DNA from: Pseudomonadota bacterium
GTDB taxonomy: Bacteria > Pseudomonadota > Gammaproteobacteria > UBA4575
DNA length: 7,848 nucleotides
NCBI GenBank assembly: GCA_009839635.1
Contig: VXPJ01000154.1
Span: forward strand, 1 to 7,848
Direction of reading: 5' to 3'
Below the pieces are notes generated by a model. That model had not been told where the DNA came from. It did no database searches and saw only the letters and a list, made by a program, of their open reading frames with translations. Below, piece after piece: positions 1 through 7,848 of the stretch. Position 1 is the stretch's first letter. Every line of letters starts with the position of its first letter. The translations under genes were made by a program, and so were the position numbers.

Positions 1-605
1 TAAAGCAGGTTCTCTGCAGGCAGGCGCTGGATCCGGGGCAGGGGCGCTTCCTCGGTGTCCCCGTACTTGTAAACGTCCGGCAGGGGGGCCGGGGCAGACG
101 CCGAAGGCGCGGACGGGGACTGCAGGCGGGTGCGCACATGCTGCTCGATATCCTCCTTCAAGACCCTCAGGCCGCGCCCGCTGCCCTGTACGCGCTCAAG
201 CGAAACCCCGAGTTCACGGGCATAGCGGTACATGGCCGGGCTGGCGTAGGCCCGGGAAGTCGACTCGGCCGGTGCCGGTACGGGCCTGGGGTCTGGTGCG
301 GATTCGGGCGATGCCGGAGCCGGTTGCGCATCGGGCAAAGACGACTTTGAGTCGGGCGCAGGCATGGCAAGTTTCAGGGCGAGCAATGAATCCCCTTGCA
401 CCATCTGGTCCCCGGGCTGCACGTGAATCTCACCCACCACGCCAGCATGCGGGGACGGGAACTCCACCAAGGCCTTGTCGGTCTCCAAGGTGGCCAGGGG
501 CTGGTCGACTTCGACGGCCTCACCCGCCTGCACCAAAATCTCGACCACGTCCACCGGAGCGTCGTCTTCAAGGTCGGTGATGCAAATATCCTTGAGTTGG
601 CCCAT
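1..605 (-). CDS. aceF: Dihydrolipoamide acetyltransferase, E2 of pyruvate dehydrogenase (partial, 5' part)
   Basis: This is the E2 core subunit, which carries the swinging lipoyl arm and transfers the acetyl group to CoA in the cytosolic pyruvate dehydrogenase complex. About 201 residues are visible before the window edge removes the rest. Residues 1-80 form one lipoyl domain with the lipoylated Lys44 in ETDKA, followed by the PSPHAGVV turn. A Pro/Ala/Ser-rich flexible linker covers about 81-117. A peripheral-subunit (E3)-binding domain covers about 117-158 (ASPAMYRYAREL, GSGRGLRVLKEDI). A second Ala/Pro linker leads to the start of the catalytic domain at about 182 (PLPRIQRLPAENL). Only one lipoyl domain precedes the E3-binding domain, whereas E. 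coli has three. The ATG lies 6 nt after the aceE stop and has no clear Shine-Dalgarno sequence, so translation is probably coupled to aceE. The catalytic His motif lies outside the window. Confidence 0.97.
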   Translation of the reverse strand, partial: MGQLKDICITDLEDDAPVDVVEILVQAGEAVEVDQPLATLETDKALVEFPSPHAGVVGEIHVQPGDQMVQGDSLLALKLAMPAPDSKSSLPDAQPAPASPESAPDPRPVPAPAESTSRAYASPAMYRYARELGVSLERVQGSGRGLRVLKEDIEQHVRTRLQSPSAPSASAPAPLPDVYKYGDTEEAPLPRIQRLPAENLL

Positions 606-611
606 GTACGA

Positions 612-3317
612 TCAGTTGTGCACCGGGGGTGGTTTTTCGGGATCCAGCCGGTATTTTTTCATGGCAACCCCGATGTGCTTGCGCTCGATGGTGCCTTGCC
701 CGGCCAGTATGTGCAGGGTCGCCACCACAATGGATTCGGCATCGACCTCGAAATAGCGACGCAGGCTCTGGCGAGTATCGCTTCGTCCGAACCCGTCGGT
801 ACCGAGCACGACATAGGGGGCCTTCACATAGGGGCGAATCTGGTCGGCATAGATCTTCATGTAGTCCGAGGCTGCCACCACCGGTGCATCGCTGCCTGCC
901 AAGCAGTCCTCAACGAAAGAGTGTTTCGGTTTTCGCCTCGGGTGCAGCATGTTCCAGCGCTCGGCCTCCATGCCCTGGCGCCTCAAGCGGTTGAAGCTGG
1001 TGACGCTCCAGACCTCGCACGAAATGTCGAAGTCCTCAAACAGCAGGGTTGCCGCACGGATGACTTCTCGAAGGATCGCCCCGCTGCCGAGCAGACGTGC
1101 CTGCACCTTGGACCCGGGGGCTTCCTGCAGGCGGTACATGCCCTGGATGATGCCGGGCTCACAGCCCTCGGGCAGCGCCGGGTGTTCGTAGTTCTCATTG
1201 GTCACCGTGATGTAGTAGTACCAGTCCTTCTGCTCCACGTACATGGCTTCAAGTCCATGGTGGATGACGACAGCGAGTTCATAGGCGAAGGCCGGGTCGT
1301 AGGCACGGCAGTTGGGGATCGTGGAAGCGAGCACATGGCTGTGCCCGTCCTGGTGCTGCAACCCCTCACCGGCCAGCGTCGTGCGCCCGGAGGTGCCGCC
1401 GATCAAAAAGCCCCGGGCGCGGCTGTCTCCGGCCGCCCAGGCCAGATCGCCGACCCGCTGGAAGCCGAACATGGAGTAAAAGATATAGAACGGGATCATC
1501 GGCATGTTATGGATGCAAAAGGAGGTGGCTGCAGCAATCCAGGAGGACATAGCCCCGGCCTCGGTGATGCCCTCCTCGAGGATCTGTCCTGCGCGGTCCT
1601 CGCGGTAAACCAGCACCTGGTCGGAATCCACCGGGTCGTACTGCTGGCCACGGTGCGCGTAGATTCCGAGGCTTCGGAACAGGCCCTCCATGCCGAACGT
1701 GCGCGCCTCATCCGGCACGATCGGCACGATGTGGCGGGCCAGTGCCTTGTCCCGTGTCAGGGTCAACAGGATGCGAACGAAGGCCATGGTGGTGGAATAC
1801 GAACGACCCTTGCTGCCGTCGAGCAATTCCCTGAAGGCCTCGAGTTTTGGTATCTTCAGCTCGATCGTCGGGCTCTCGCGCCTTGGCATTTCGCCGTGCA
1901 GCTTGTTGCGCAGGCGCTTGAGGTAGCGCATCTCGGGGCTGTCCTCGGGCGGCTTGTAGAACGGCACGTCCTCGAGATCGGCGTCACTGATCGGGATTCG
2001 GTAGCGGTCGCGAAAGGCGACCAAGGATTCGTGCGCCGGTTTTTTCAGCTGGTGGGCGATGTTCAGGCTCTCGCCGCTCTTGCCAAGCCCGTAACCCTTG
2101 ACGGTCTTGGCAAGGATCACGGTCGGCTGGCCGGTGTGGGCCACCGCACGCGCATACGCGGCATAGATTTTCTGCTGATCGTGGCCGCCGCGGTTCAGCC
2201 GCCAGATGTCATCGTCGGTCATGTGCTCGGTCATCTTCACCAGTTCCGGGTATTTGCCGAAGAAGTGCTCGCGCACGTAGGCGCCCCCCTTGGCACGGTA
2301 ATTCTGGTAGTCGCCGTCGACCGCCTCCTCCATGCGCTTTCGAAGGATGCCGTGCTTGTCGCGGGCAAACAGCGGGTCCCAGTTGTTGCCCCAAAGCACC
2401 TTGATGACGTTCCAGCCTGCACCGCGGAAATTCCCTTCGAGTTCCTGGATGATCTTGCTGTTGCCGCGCACCGGCCCGTCTAGGCGCTGCAGGTTGCAGT
2501 TGATCACGAAGATCAGGTGATCGAGTTCCTCACGCGCAGCCAGCGAGATGGCACCCAGCGATTCCGGCTCGTCCATCTCGCCGTCTCCGGTGAATACCCA
2601 TACCTTGCGGCTGCCCTTATCGATCAGGCCGCGGTCATGCAGGTAGTTCATGAAGCGCGCCTGATAGATACCCATGATCGGTGCGAGACCCATGGACACC
2701 GTCGGGAACTGCCAGAAGTCCGGCATCAGCCAGGGATGCGGATAGGAGGACAGGCCCTCGCCTTCAACCTCGCGCCTGAAATTCAGCAACTGCGATTCGC
2801 TCAGGCGCCCGTCTAGGAAAGCGCGTGCATACACCCCGGGTGCGGCATGGCCCTGGAAGTACACTAGGTCACCGGCAAACTCACCGTTGGCCGGGCGAAA
2901 GAAATGGTTGAAGCCGATGCTGATCAGGGTGGCCGCCGAGGCGTAGGTGGAAATGTGCCCGCCGAGCTCGGGATGTTTCAGGTTGGCCTTGACGACCATG
3001 GCGAGCGCGTTCCAGCGCTCAAGCGAACGTACCCGGTGTTCCATGCGGGGATCACCCGGCAGACGTGCCTCCTCTTCGACCGGGATGGTGTTGACGTAGG
3101 CTGTGGTGTTTCGAAACGGCAGGTTCACGCCCTGGATTCGCGCACTGTGGATGAGTTGCTCGATGAGATGATGGGCGCGCGGTGCGCCGTCTCGCTCGAG
3201 CACTGCATCGAGGGCGGCCAGCCACTCCCGGGTCTCCTGCGGGTCGATGTCCTGCCCGGAGGTATCCGGCTCCGCAGAAGGCGGAAGCTCGGGTTTTCGA
3301 GGGCGCGGGTCGGACAT
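612..3317 (-). CDS. aceE: Pyruvate dehydrogenase E1 component (homodimeric, thiamine diphosphate-dependent)
   Basis: This enzyme decarboxylates pyruvate and reductively acetylates the lipoyl group of E2, the entry step from glycolysis to acetyl-CoA. It has 901 residues (E. coli 887) and is complete, with a Pro-rich N-terminus about 15 residues longer than E. coli. With that constant offset, key residues align. His121 in GGHISTYAS matches E. coli His106. The thiamine diphosphate/Mg motif GDGEMDEPES has Asp245, and NCNLQ supplies Asn275 and Gln277 (E. coli Asp230, Asn260, Gln262). His422 in NIAHQ of the active-site loop matches His407. The C-terminal domain carries EGLQHQDGHSH and GTDGFGRSDTR. 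The ATG at 3317 is used because homology starts soon after it. No clear ribosome binding site precedes it. It is followed at once by aceF and is divergent from the patatin gene. No pdhR-like regulator gene is in view. Confidence 0.99.
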   Translation of the reverse strand: MSDPRPRKPELPPSAEPDTSGQDIDPQETREWLAALDAVLERDGAPRAHHLIEQLIHSARIQGVNLPFRNTTAYVNTIPVEEEARLPGDPRMEHRVRSLERWNALAMVVKANLKHPELGGHISTYASAATLISIGFNHFFRPANGEFAGDLVYFQGHAAPGVYARAFLDGRLSESQLLNFRREVEGEGLSSYPHPWLMPDFWQFPTVSMGLAPIMGIYQARFMNYLHDRGLIDKGSRKVWVFTGDGEMDEPESLGAISLAAREELDHLIFVINCNLQRLDGPVRGNSKIIQELEGNFRGAGWNVIKVLWGNNWDPLFARDKHGILRKRMEEAVDGDYQNYRAKGGAYVREHFFGKYPELVKMTEHMTDDDIWRLNRGGHDQQKIYAAYARAVAHTGQPTVILAKTVKGYGLGKSGESLNIAHQLKKPAHESLVAFRDRYRIPISDADLEDVPFYKPPEDSPEMRYLKRLRNKLHGEMPRRESPTIELKIPKLEAFRELLDGSKGRSYSTTMAFVRILLTLTRDKALARHIVPIVPDEARTFGMEGLFRSLGIYAHRGQQYDPVDSDQVLVYREDRAGQILEEGITEAGAMSSWIAAATSFCIHNMPMIPFYIFYSMFGFQRVGDLAWAAGDSRARGFLIGGTSGRTTLAGEGLQHQDGHSHVLASTIPNCRAYDPAFAYELAVVIHHGLEAMYVEQKDWYYYITVTNENYEHPALPEGCEPGIIQGMYRLQEAPGSKVQARLLGSGAILREVIRAATLLFEDFDISCEVWSVTSFNRLRRQGMEAERWNMLHPRRKPKHSFVEDCLAGSDAPVVAASDYMKIYADQIRPYVKAPYVVLGTDGFGRSDTRQSLRRYFEVDAESIVVATLHILAGQGTIERKHIGVAMKKYRLDPEKPPPVHN

Positions 3318-3450
3318 GGCGATACGGTATACTTGAGATTCAACGCTAGTGTAATTGTAGACCGGATACGCGGGTCATGCGTACTCTGTCCGCAATCGCC
3401 CGATGGCTGCGGATGCTGAGCGCACCGGCCCACCCAGACCTGGACTGAAC
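3318..3450. promoter_or_regulatory. Divergent intergenic region between aceE and the patatin-like gene
   Basis: These 133 bp must hold the aceE promoter on the minus strand and probably the promoter of the patatin-like gene on the plus strand. The stretch 3322-3362 is visibly AT-richer than the flanking genes. On the minus strand TACAAT (3354-3359) is a 5/6 match to a -10 box and would give an untranslated leader of about 30 nt, but no good -35 box sits at the right distance. On the plus strand TTGAGA (3333-3338) is a fair -35 match, but the -10 position 17 bp downstream is poor. I see no PdhR-type operator palindrome. The location is certain; the individual boxes are weak. Confidence 0.4.
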
Positions 3451-4596
3451 ATGTCAGATGGAACCCGTTTGGAGCTTGGCCTTGCGATGACCGGCGGCGG
3501 AGCCCGCGCCGCCTACCAGGTCGGTGTATTGCGGTATATCTGCAAGCATTTCGAGGACTTTCATCCACCCATCCTGACCGGCGTATCGGCGGGGGCGCTC
3601 AATGCCGTGCACTTGGCTTCCCATCCGGGTAACTTTGCTGATGCGGTCGAGCACTTGGTCGACATCTGGACGGATTTGAATGCGGACAAGGTCTTTCGCA
3701 CTGACAGCCGGTATTTTTTGGTCAACTTCCTGCGCTGGGGGCTGAACCTGGTACTCGGCGGACGGCGCATCGGCAGTGGTCGGCGAAGCCTGCTGGATAA
3801 CGATCCGCTTCGCCGGCTCCTAGAGAGGAACTTGGGCACTCCTGCAGGCGAGCCTATTGCCGGCATCCAGGAGAACATCGAGCGCGGGCGGTTGCGCGTG
3901 CTCGGCATCACAGCCACGAACTACGGCACCGGCGTGTCCGTTACCTGGGTCCAGGGGCACGTCGGCGAGCACTGGCGGCGACCGCGCCGGCGCAGCGAAA
4001 ATGCGAACATCACCATCGAACACGTGATGGCCTCGACTGCCCTGCCGCTGATTTTCCCGGCCATCCAGATCAACGACGGCTGGCATGGTGACGGTGGCAT
4101 CCGCTCGATCGCCCCGCTGTCCCCAGCCATGCACCTTGGCGCCGAGCGCATCCTCGCTATCTCCACCCGCTTCCAGGACGCACACCTCGGTCCCGAGGAA
4201 TCCATGATCCAGGGCTACGTGCCGGTCGCGCAGATCATCGGCATCCTGCTGGACTCGATGTTCCTCGACCTGCTCGATTACGATGCGGCCAACATGAGCC
4301 GCATTAACAACGTCTACGAGCAGCTCAGCGAAGCCTCGCGCGCGCAATACAAGAAGGTCCGCGTGCTGGTGCTTCGCCCGAGCGAAGACATCGGCAAGCT
4401 GGCCGGCCACTATGAGATCAACCTGCCGCAGCCCTTCAGGTATTTCACGCGCGGCTTTGGCACCAAAGACACGAAAAGCCCGGACTCATTGTCGCTGTTG
4501 ATGTTTCAGCCCGACTACCTGCGCTACCTGATCGAGCTCGGTGAGCGCGATGCAAGGCGCCACGCCGATGAGATCGAAAACTTCTTGCACACATGA
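3451..4596 (+). CDS. Patatin-like phospholipase family protein
   Basis: This is a predicted serine lipid acyl hydrolase of the patatin family, which uses a Ser-Asp dyad to cleave acyl esters. Counting from the ATG at 3451 (381 residues), the glycine-rich oxyanion-hole motif GGGAR is at 15-19, followed by AAYQVGVL. The nucleophile elbow GVSAG is at 44-48 with Ser46, and the catalytic Asp is Asp214 in DGG. All signature elements are present, so it is probably active. No signal peptide is visible, which suggests a cytosolic or peripheral membrane location. A hydrophobic stretch around WGLNLVLGG and another around PVAQIIGILLD are too short or too mixed for confident membrane helices. An in-frame ATG at 3403 would add 16 residues of Pro/Arg-rich sequence without homology-like character. 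I prefer 3451 because the domain begins there, although neither start has a strong ribosome binding site. The natural substrate cannot be told from sequence. Confidence 0.93.
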   Translation: MSDGTRLELGLAMTGGGARAAYQVGVLRYICKHFEDFHPPILTGVSAGALNAVHLASHPGNFADAVEHLVDIWTDLNADKVFRTDSRYFLVNFLRWGLNLVLGGRRIGSGRRSLLDNDPLRRLLERNLGTPAGEPIAGIQENIERGRLRVLGITATNYGTGVSVTWVQGHVGEHWRRPRRRSENANITIEHVMASTALPLIFPAIQINDGWHGDGGIRSIAPLSPAMHLGAERILAISTRFQDAHLGPEESMIQGYVPVAQIIGILLDSMFLDLLDYDAANMSRINNVYEQLSEASRAQYKKVRVLVLRPSEDIGKLAGHYEINLPQPFRYFTRGFGTKDTKSPDSLSLLMFQPDYLRYLIELGERDARRHADEIENFLHT

Positions 4597-4619
4597 GCCC
4601 TCGCTTCAGGTGCGGGGCT
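4596..4619 (+). terminator. Hairpin after the patatin-like gene, possible weak terminator
   Basis: An imperfect inverted repeat starts in the stop codon. AGCCC and CGC (separated by a bulged T) pair with GCG and GGGCT around a 7-nt loop TTCAGGT, giving an 8-bp GC-rich stem. The position just after the stop fits a transcript end. The following bases (TGCACCC) have no T tract, so it is not a canonical intrinsic terminator and may only protect the 3' end. Confidence 0.35.
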
Positions 4620-4700
4620 TGCACCCGCGCTCAACTGCGCTAAGCTTCGAGACCCCCCGTCAGGTATAAGCAAACCACGAAGGACTCAGTACACGGAACT

Positions 4701-5120
4701 ATGGCAAGCGAGCATGCAGACAGGCCCAGGGAACTGCTGGTGGTACAGGTCAATGGTACGCCCATGCTCGAGTACGACCGCGCCCAAGCGCTGAGCCCGA
4801 AGCAGCGCGCCTCGCTCATGATGCTTGACGAGAAGCTCGATGCCGGCATCTTCCTGAACGGCGAGTTCATCACCTCACCGAGCGAGCAGGAGCGTGTGGA
4901 ATTCATGGCCGGGCACCTAGTGTCGGCGCTGCTCGAGGACGAGGAGGGTATCGCTGCGGCAAGCTGTGCCTATCTGGCCAAGGTGCTGCCCGAACTCAAG
5001 CAGGTGAAGGCTGGTGAAAAAGACGGGGTCGTATCGATCGAACTGATCTTCGATCGCGATTATCAGAAAGAGTTGCAGATGAAGTTCGTGCCGCTTGAGA
5101 AGCTTCGCTCACGGCACTGA
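4701..5120 (+). CDS. Uncharacterised conserved-looking cytosolic protein, 139 residues
   Basis: I do not recognise this family. The product is 139 residues, acidic and mixed in composition, with no signal peptide, no transmembrane segment and a single cysteine (Cys89). An N-terminal strand-like segment (ELLVVQVNGTPML, about 11-23) is followed by charged, probably helical segments (about 31-48 and 60-104). It ends with a strand-like segment (VVSIELIFD, about 110-118) and a basic tail. Codon use and GC pattern look like the neighbouring genes, which argues for a real gene. AAGGA at 4680-4684 is too far from the ATG for a good ribosome binding site, and ACGGAA lies closer (about 4694-4699). It follows the patatin gene by 104 bp on the same strand and converges on rho with a 5-bp gap. 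No function is proposed. Confidence 0.85.
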   Translation: MASEHADRPRELLVVQVNGTPMLEYDRAQALSPKQRASLMMLDEKLDAGIFLNGEFITSPSEQERVEFMAGHLVSALLEDEEGIAAASCAYLAKVLPELKQVKAGEKDGVVSIELIFDRDYQKELQMKFVPLEKLRSRH

Positions 5121-5122
5121 GC
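5107..5122. terminator. Small hairpin between convergent genes, possible bidirectional terminator
   Basis: GCTCA (5107-5111) and TGAGC (5118-5122) form a perfect 5-bp stem with a 6-nt loop. It overlaps the stop codon of the 139-residue protein and lies just past the rho stop on the other strand. It is the only inverted repeat I find at this junction. The stem is short and neither strand shows a proper T tract, so a termination role is doubtful. Confidence 0.2.
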
Positions 5123-5125
5123 CAG

Positions 5126-6378
<1,253 letters not shown>

Positions 6379-6382
<4 letters not shown>

Positions 6383-6453
6383 AGTCGTTCACACTCGTCG
6401 TGTTCAAAGTTTGCAGTGAGTTGTGCACGGTCGGGCAATGCCCTCAGGACCAT
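6379..6453 (-). CDS. Possible 24-codon leader ORF overlapping the rho start
   Basis: An ATG at 6453 opens a 24-codon frame (MVLRALPDRAQ... ending DECERL). Its TGA stop shares bases with the rho ATG, as ATGA. This 4-nt overlap is the usual arrangement for translational coupling, and rho itself has only a weak ribosome binding site. E. coli has a short leader peptide, RhoL, in the same place, but I see no sequence resemblance. Against it, no Shine-Dalgarno sequence precedes this ATG (the upstream bases are TTTTTCCGC), and a 24-codon frame can occur by chance. A role as a leader peptide is inference only. Confidence 0.3.
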
Positions 6454-6597
6454 GCGGAAAAATGTCGTTTACACCGGGATACAGCGTCGGCTGTATTTAG
6501 GGGGTTTGGATGTGACTGGCCTGTATCGTCGTGTACTGTGTATTAAAGTTTGTGAAATCTGATAACGGTTGCCAGAGACCGTGGGTATTGTTTTTCT
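6383..6597 (-). promoter_or_regulatory. rho leader region with C-rich, G-poor tract (candidate rut/attenuation region)
   Basis: This 215-bp stretch lies between the trxA stop and the rho start. Read as rho mRNA, the 60 nt from 6560 down to 6501 contain 19 C, 7 G, 23 A and 11 U, which is unusual in this GC-rich setting. C-rich, G-poor RNA with YC dinucleotides and little structure is what Rho binds, and rho autoregulation by termination in its leader is established in E. coli. The nonamer ACACGACGA occurs twice on the mRNA strand (6526-6534 and 6395-6403); the second copy sits just upstream of the start inside a 4-bp ACAC/GTGT hairpin. A separate rho promoter is not clear: TTTAAT serves as a possible -10 but no matching -35 is present. 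Confidence 0.45.
6479..6496. repeat. Perfect 7-bp inverted repeat in the rho leader
   Basis: ATACAGC (6479-6485) and GCTGTAT (6490-6496) form a perfect 7-bp stem around a 4-nt loop. It directly follows the C-rich tract in the direction of rho transcription. There is no T tract after it on either strand, so it is not an intrinsic terminator. It could be an RNA structural element of the leader or a protein-binding palindrome. Confidence 0.45.
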
Positions 6598-6924
6598 CTA
6601 GAGGCTCTGGTCAATGAATGCAGTTAACTGTGATTTTGAAAGGGCGCCGACCTTGGTCGCCTCGGCATTGCCGTTTTTGAAAATCATCAGTGTCGGAATT
6701 CCGCGCACCCCGTACTTCGGGGGCGTATCCGGGTTGTCGTCCACGTTGAGCTTGGCGACTTTCAGCTTGCCCTGGTATTCCACGGCGATTTCATCGAGGA
6801 TCGGAGCCACCATTTTGCACGGACCACACCACTGTGCCCAGTAGTCCACCAACACTGGCTGTTCGGACTGCAGCACTTCCTGTTCAAAGGTACTGTCCGT
6901 TATGTGACTGATCGCTTCACTCAC
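6598..6924 (-). CDS. trxA: Thioredoxin 1
   Basis: This is the small cytosolic disulfide reductase that passes electrons from thioredoxin reductase to ribonucleotide reductase, methionine sulfoxide reductase and other partners. With the GTG at 6924 as start it has 108 residues, the normal size. The active site WCGPC is at 32-36 (Cys33 and Cys36). The buried Asp27 and Lys58, and the cis-proline Pro77 in GIPT, match E. coli Asp26, Lys57 and Pro76. The C-terminal helix follows KVGALSKSQL. The open frame extends upstream to an ATG at 7035, but those 37 residues are unlike any thioredoxin N-terminus and would overlap the promoter. The GTG gives VSEAISHITD, matching the family start, and is preceded by AGGGAG. 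It lies directly upstream of rho on the same strand, the conserved gammaproteobacterial order, so read-through into rho is likely. Confidence 0.97.
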   Translation of the reverse strand: MSEAISHITDSTFEQEVLQSEQPVLVDYWAQWCGPCKMVAPILDEIAVEYQGKLKVAKLNVDDNPDTPPKYGVRGIPTLMIFKNGNAEATKVGALSKSQLTAFIDQSL

Positions 6925-6934
6925 TCGACTGTTT

Positions 6935-6940
6935 CTCCCT
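6935..6940 (-). promoter_or_regulatory. Ribosome binding site supporting the trxA GTG start
   Basis: AGGGAG on the minus strand lies 10 nt upstream of the GTG at 6924. It is the clearest Shine-Dalgarno-like element in the window and supports the GTG over the upstream in-frame ATG codons. Confidence 0.6.
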
Positions 6941-7024
6941 ATCCGAAATAATAAAGTGATGTTCGTGAAAGTATGCGCTCGAAACGGCGCACTCGGGACC
7001 ATGCAGACACTGCCTGCACCCCTA

Positions 7025-7052
7025 ATTTTATGCATTCCTGACAGGATTACAA
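7025..7052 (-). promoter_or_regulatory. Candidate sigma-70 promoter of trxA(-rho)
   Basis: On the minus strand TTGTAA (7047-7052, 4/6 to the -35 consensus) and TAAAAT (7025-7030, 5/6 to the -10 consensus) are separated by 16 bp. Transcription would start near 7018, giving a leader of about 90 nt before the trxA GTG. The spacer contains the palindrome TCCTG-T-CAGGA (7036-7046). The direction and position suit trxA. No start-site data can be inferred from sequence alone. Confidence 0.45.
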
Positions 7053-7117
7053 GCCCGGACTCTCAATCCGCTACAACAACAGGGTTGGCAAGCGGTGTCA
7101 GGTCAGCCGAGCATCCG

Positions 7118-7792
7118 CTAGATTTCGGTCACCACCTCAGATGGCCAGTCCAGCTCGTCCTCGTCGACACGATGGGTTTCTTTCAGGGCCAGGCAGATCC
7201 ATTCGCGGATGGAGGGACACTTGTCCATGGTGCGGCAATAGTCGAGGGCATTATCATCAAGCTCCACCTCGACACTTCGAAAACGCATGATCGCAGGGGC
7301 AGACAGGGTGTCCGCGACCGTGGGTTTTCCGAACAGCCAGGGCCCGCCCTTGCCGAAGTTCTCCCTGCAGTAGCGCCACAACTCCTGGATGCGGCGCAGG
7401 TCCGCAAGTGCGGCCTCACTGAGGGTGTAGCCGGGGAACCGCTTGCGCAGGTTCATGGGGGCCTCGGTGCGCAGGGCCTCGAAGCTGGAATGAAATTCCG
7501 CACACACGGAACGTGCTACCGCACGGGCCTTGCGGTCCTTGGGCCAGGCGTGCGACTCGGGAAAGCGCTCCCCCAGGTATTCCAGGATGGCCAGCGAATC
7601 CCATACCTCGGTGTCCCCGTCGAGCAGGACCGGCACCTTGTCGCCAGAAAATCGTTTCGAGAGCACCTGGTTCAGCTTGTCGCTATTCAGGTCGTAGCAC
7701 TTCACCTCGACCGGCAGCTCGTGGCGGTGCACGAATAGCCAGGCGCACATCGACCAGGTGGAATAGTTGTAGTTACCAATGATCAGTTTCAT
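7118..7792 (-). CDS. Glutathione S-transferase family protein
   Basis: This is a predicted cytosolic glutathione S-transferase of the bacterial type beginning MKLIIGN, with 224 residues from the ATG at 7792. The N-terminal thioredoxin-fold domain (about 1-80) has Ser/Cys candidates for thiolate activation at Ser11, Ser14 and Cys16 in NYSTWSMC. It also has the cis-proline Val53-Pro54 and the glutathione gamma-glutamyl-binding pair Asp65-Ser66 in WDSLAILEYL. An all-helical C-terminal domain follows (about 90-210, with LFGKPTVADT as the N-capping region). The serine-type active site resembles zeta-class and YfcF-like enzymes, but the substrate is unknown. An ATG at 7804 adds four residues (MHPF) and has TAGG 4 nt upstream, so it is a real alternative start; I chose 7792 because family members begin there. 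It lies upstream of trxA on the same strand, with a 193-bp gap that holds the trxA promoter. Confidence 0.9.
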   Translation of the reverse strand: MKLIIGNYNYSTWSMCAWLFVHRHELPVEVKCYDLNSDKLNQVLSKRFSGDKVPVLLDGDTEVWDSLAILEYLGERFPESHAWPKDRKARAVARSVCAEFHSSFEALRTEAPMNLRKRFPGYTLSEAALADLRRIQELWRYCRENFGKGGPWLFGKPTVADTLSAPAIMRFRSVEVELDDNALDYCRTMDKCPSIREWICLALKETHRVDEDELDWPSEVVTEI

Positions 7793-7848
7793 AAAGGGAT
7801 GCAACCTAGTACGGGAATTCAGTTGGGGGCACGGAGTGTACCCGGTTC

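Noticed and set aside
396..2483. A 695-codon open frame on the plus strand opposite aceE
   Set aside because: It is antisense to a fully conserved aceE and its product has no recognisable domain. Long antisense frames are common opposite GC-rich genes.
645..3719. A 15-bp word, CAGCCGGTATTTTTT, occurring at 645-659 and 3705-3719
   Set aside because: Both copies lie inside conserved coding sequence (the end of aceE and the patatin gene) and encode different peptides on opposite strands. It is probably coincidence.
4660..4700. TATAAG (4665-4670) as a -10 box for the 139-residue gene
   Set aside because: The hexamer is good, but the -35 position (AAGCTT) is a poor match, so I could not support a promoter call.
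6564..6595. Hairpin ACGGT/ACCGT followed by TTTTT on the plus strand as a terminator
   Set aside because: The stem is only 5 bp, the T run is 8 nt away, and no plus-strand gene reads into it.
6925..7035. N-terminal extension of trxA to an upstream ATG
   Set aside because: The extra 37 residues do not resemble a thioredoxin N-terminus or a signal peptide, and they overlap the likely promoter/leader. The GTG start gives the standard length.
7051..7075. tRNA-like anticodon stem-loop (CGGA, 7-nt loop, TCCG)
   Set aside because: No acceptor stem, D-arm or T-arm with GTTCGAAT-type loop can be built around it. It is a chance 4-bp hairpin or at most a weak element after the GST gene.

Overview
The window looks like ordinary chromosomal DNA of a moderately GC-rich gammaproteobacterium. 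Three things point that way: a homodimeric-type pyruvate dehydrogenase E1 (AceE) directly followed by AceF; a trxA-rho pair in the Escherichia coli order; and a Rho whose functional residues keep exactly the E. coli numbering. I cannot name the genus. A sulfur-oxidising or purple-sulfur relative is only a guess.

Layout, left to right. Positions 1-605 (minus) hold the 5' two-fifths or so of aceF, cut by the window edge, and 612-3317 (minus) hold a complete aceE; the two form an aceEF operon. A 133-bp divergent intergenic region separates aceE from a plus-strand patatin-like phospholipase (3451-4596). A plus-strand gene for an unrecognised 139-residue cytosolic protein follows at 4701-5120. It converges on rho (5126-6382, minus) with only 5 bp between the stop codons. 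Upstream of rho is a 215-bp leader (6383-6597) holding a C-rich, G-poor tract, a perfect 7-bp hairpin and a possible 24-codon leader ORF that overlaps the rho start as ATGA. Then come trxA (6598-6924, minus, GTG start) with a recognisable promoter, and a glutathione S-transferase family gene (7118-7792, minus).

Functionally the window is housekeeping. AceE and AceF begin the pyruvate-to-acetyl-CoA complex, thioredoxin provides thiol-disulfide reduction, and Rho ends transcription and probably controls its own synthesis through its leader. The GST and the patatin are accessory enzymes for conjugation/redox and lipid hydrolysis. I see no mobile element, CRISPR array, rRNA, tRNA, prophage or defence cassette. 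The least explained parts are the rho leader with its small overlapping ORF and the unrecognised 139-residue protein. I found no convincing previously undescribed system.
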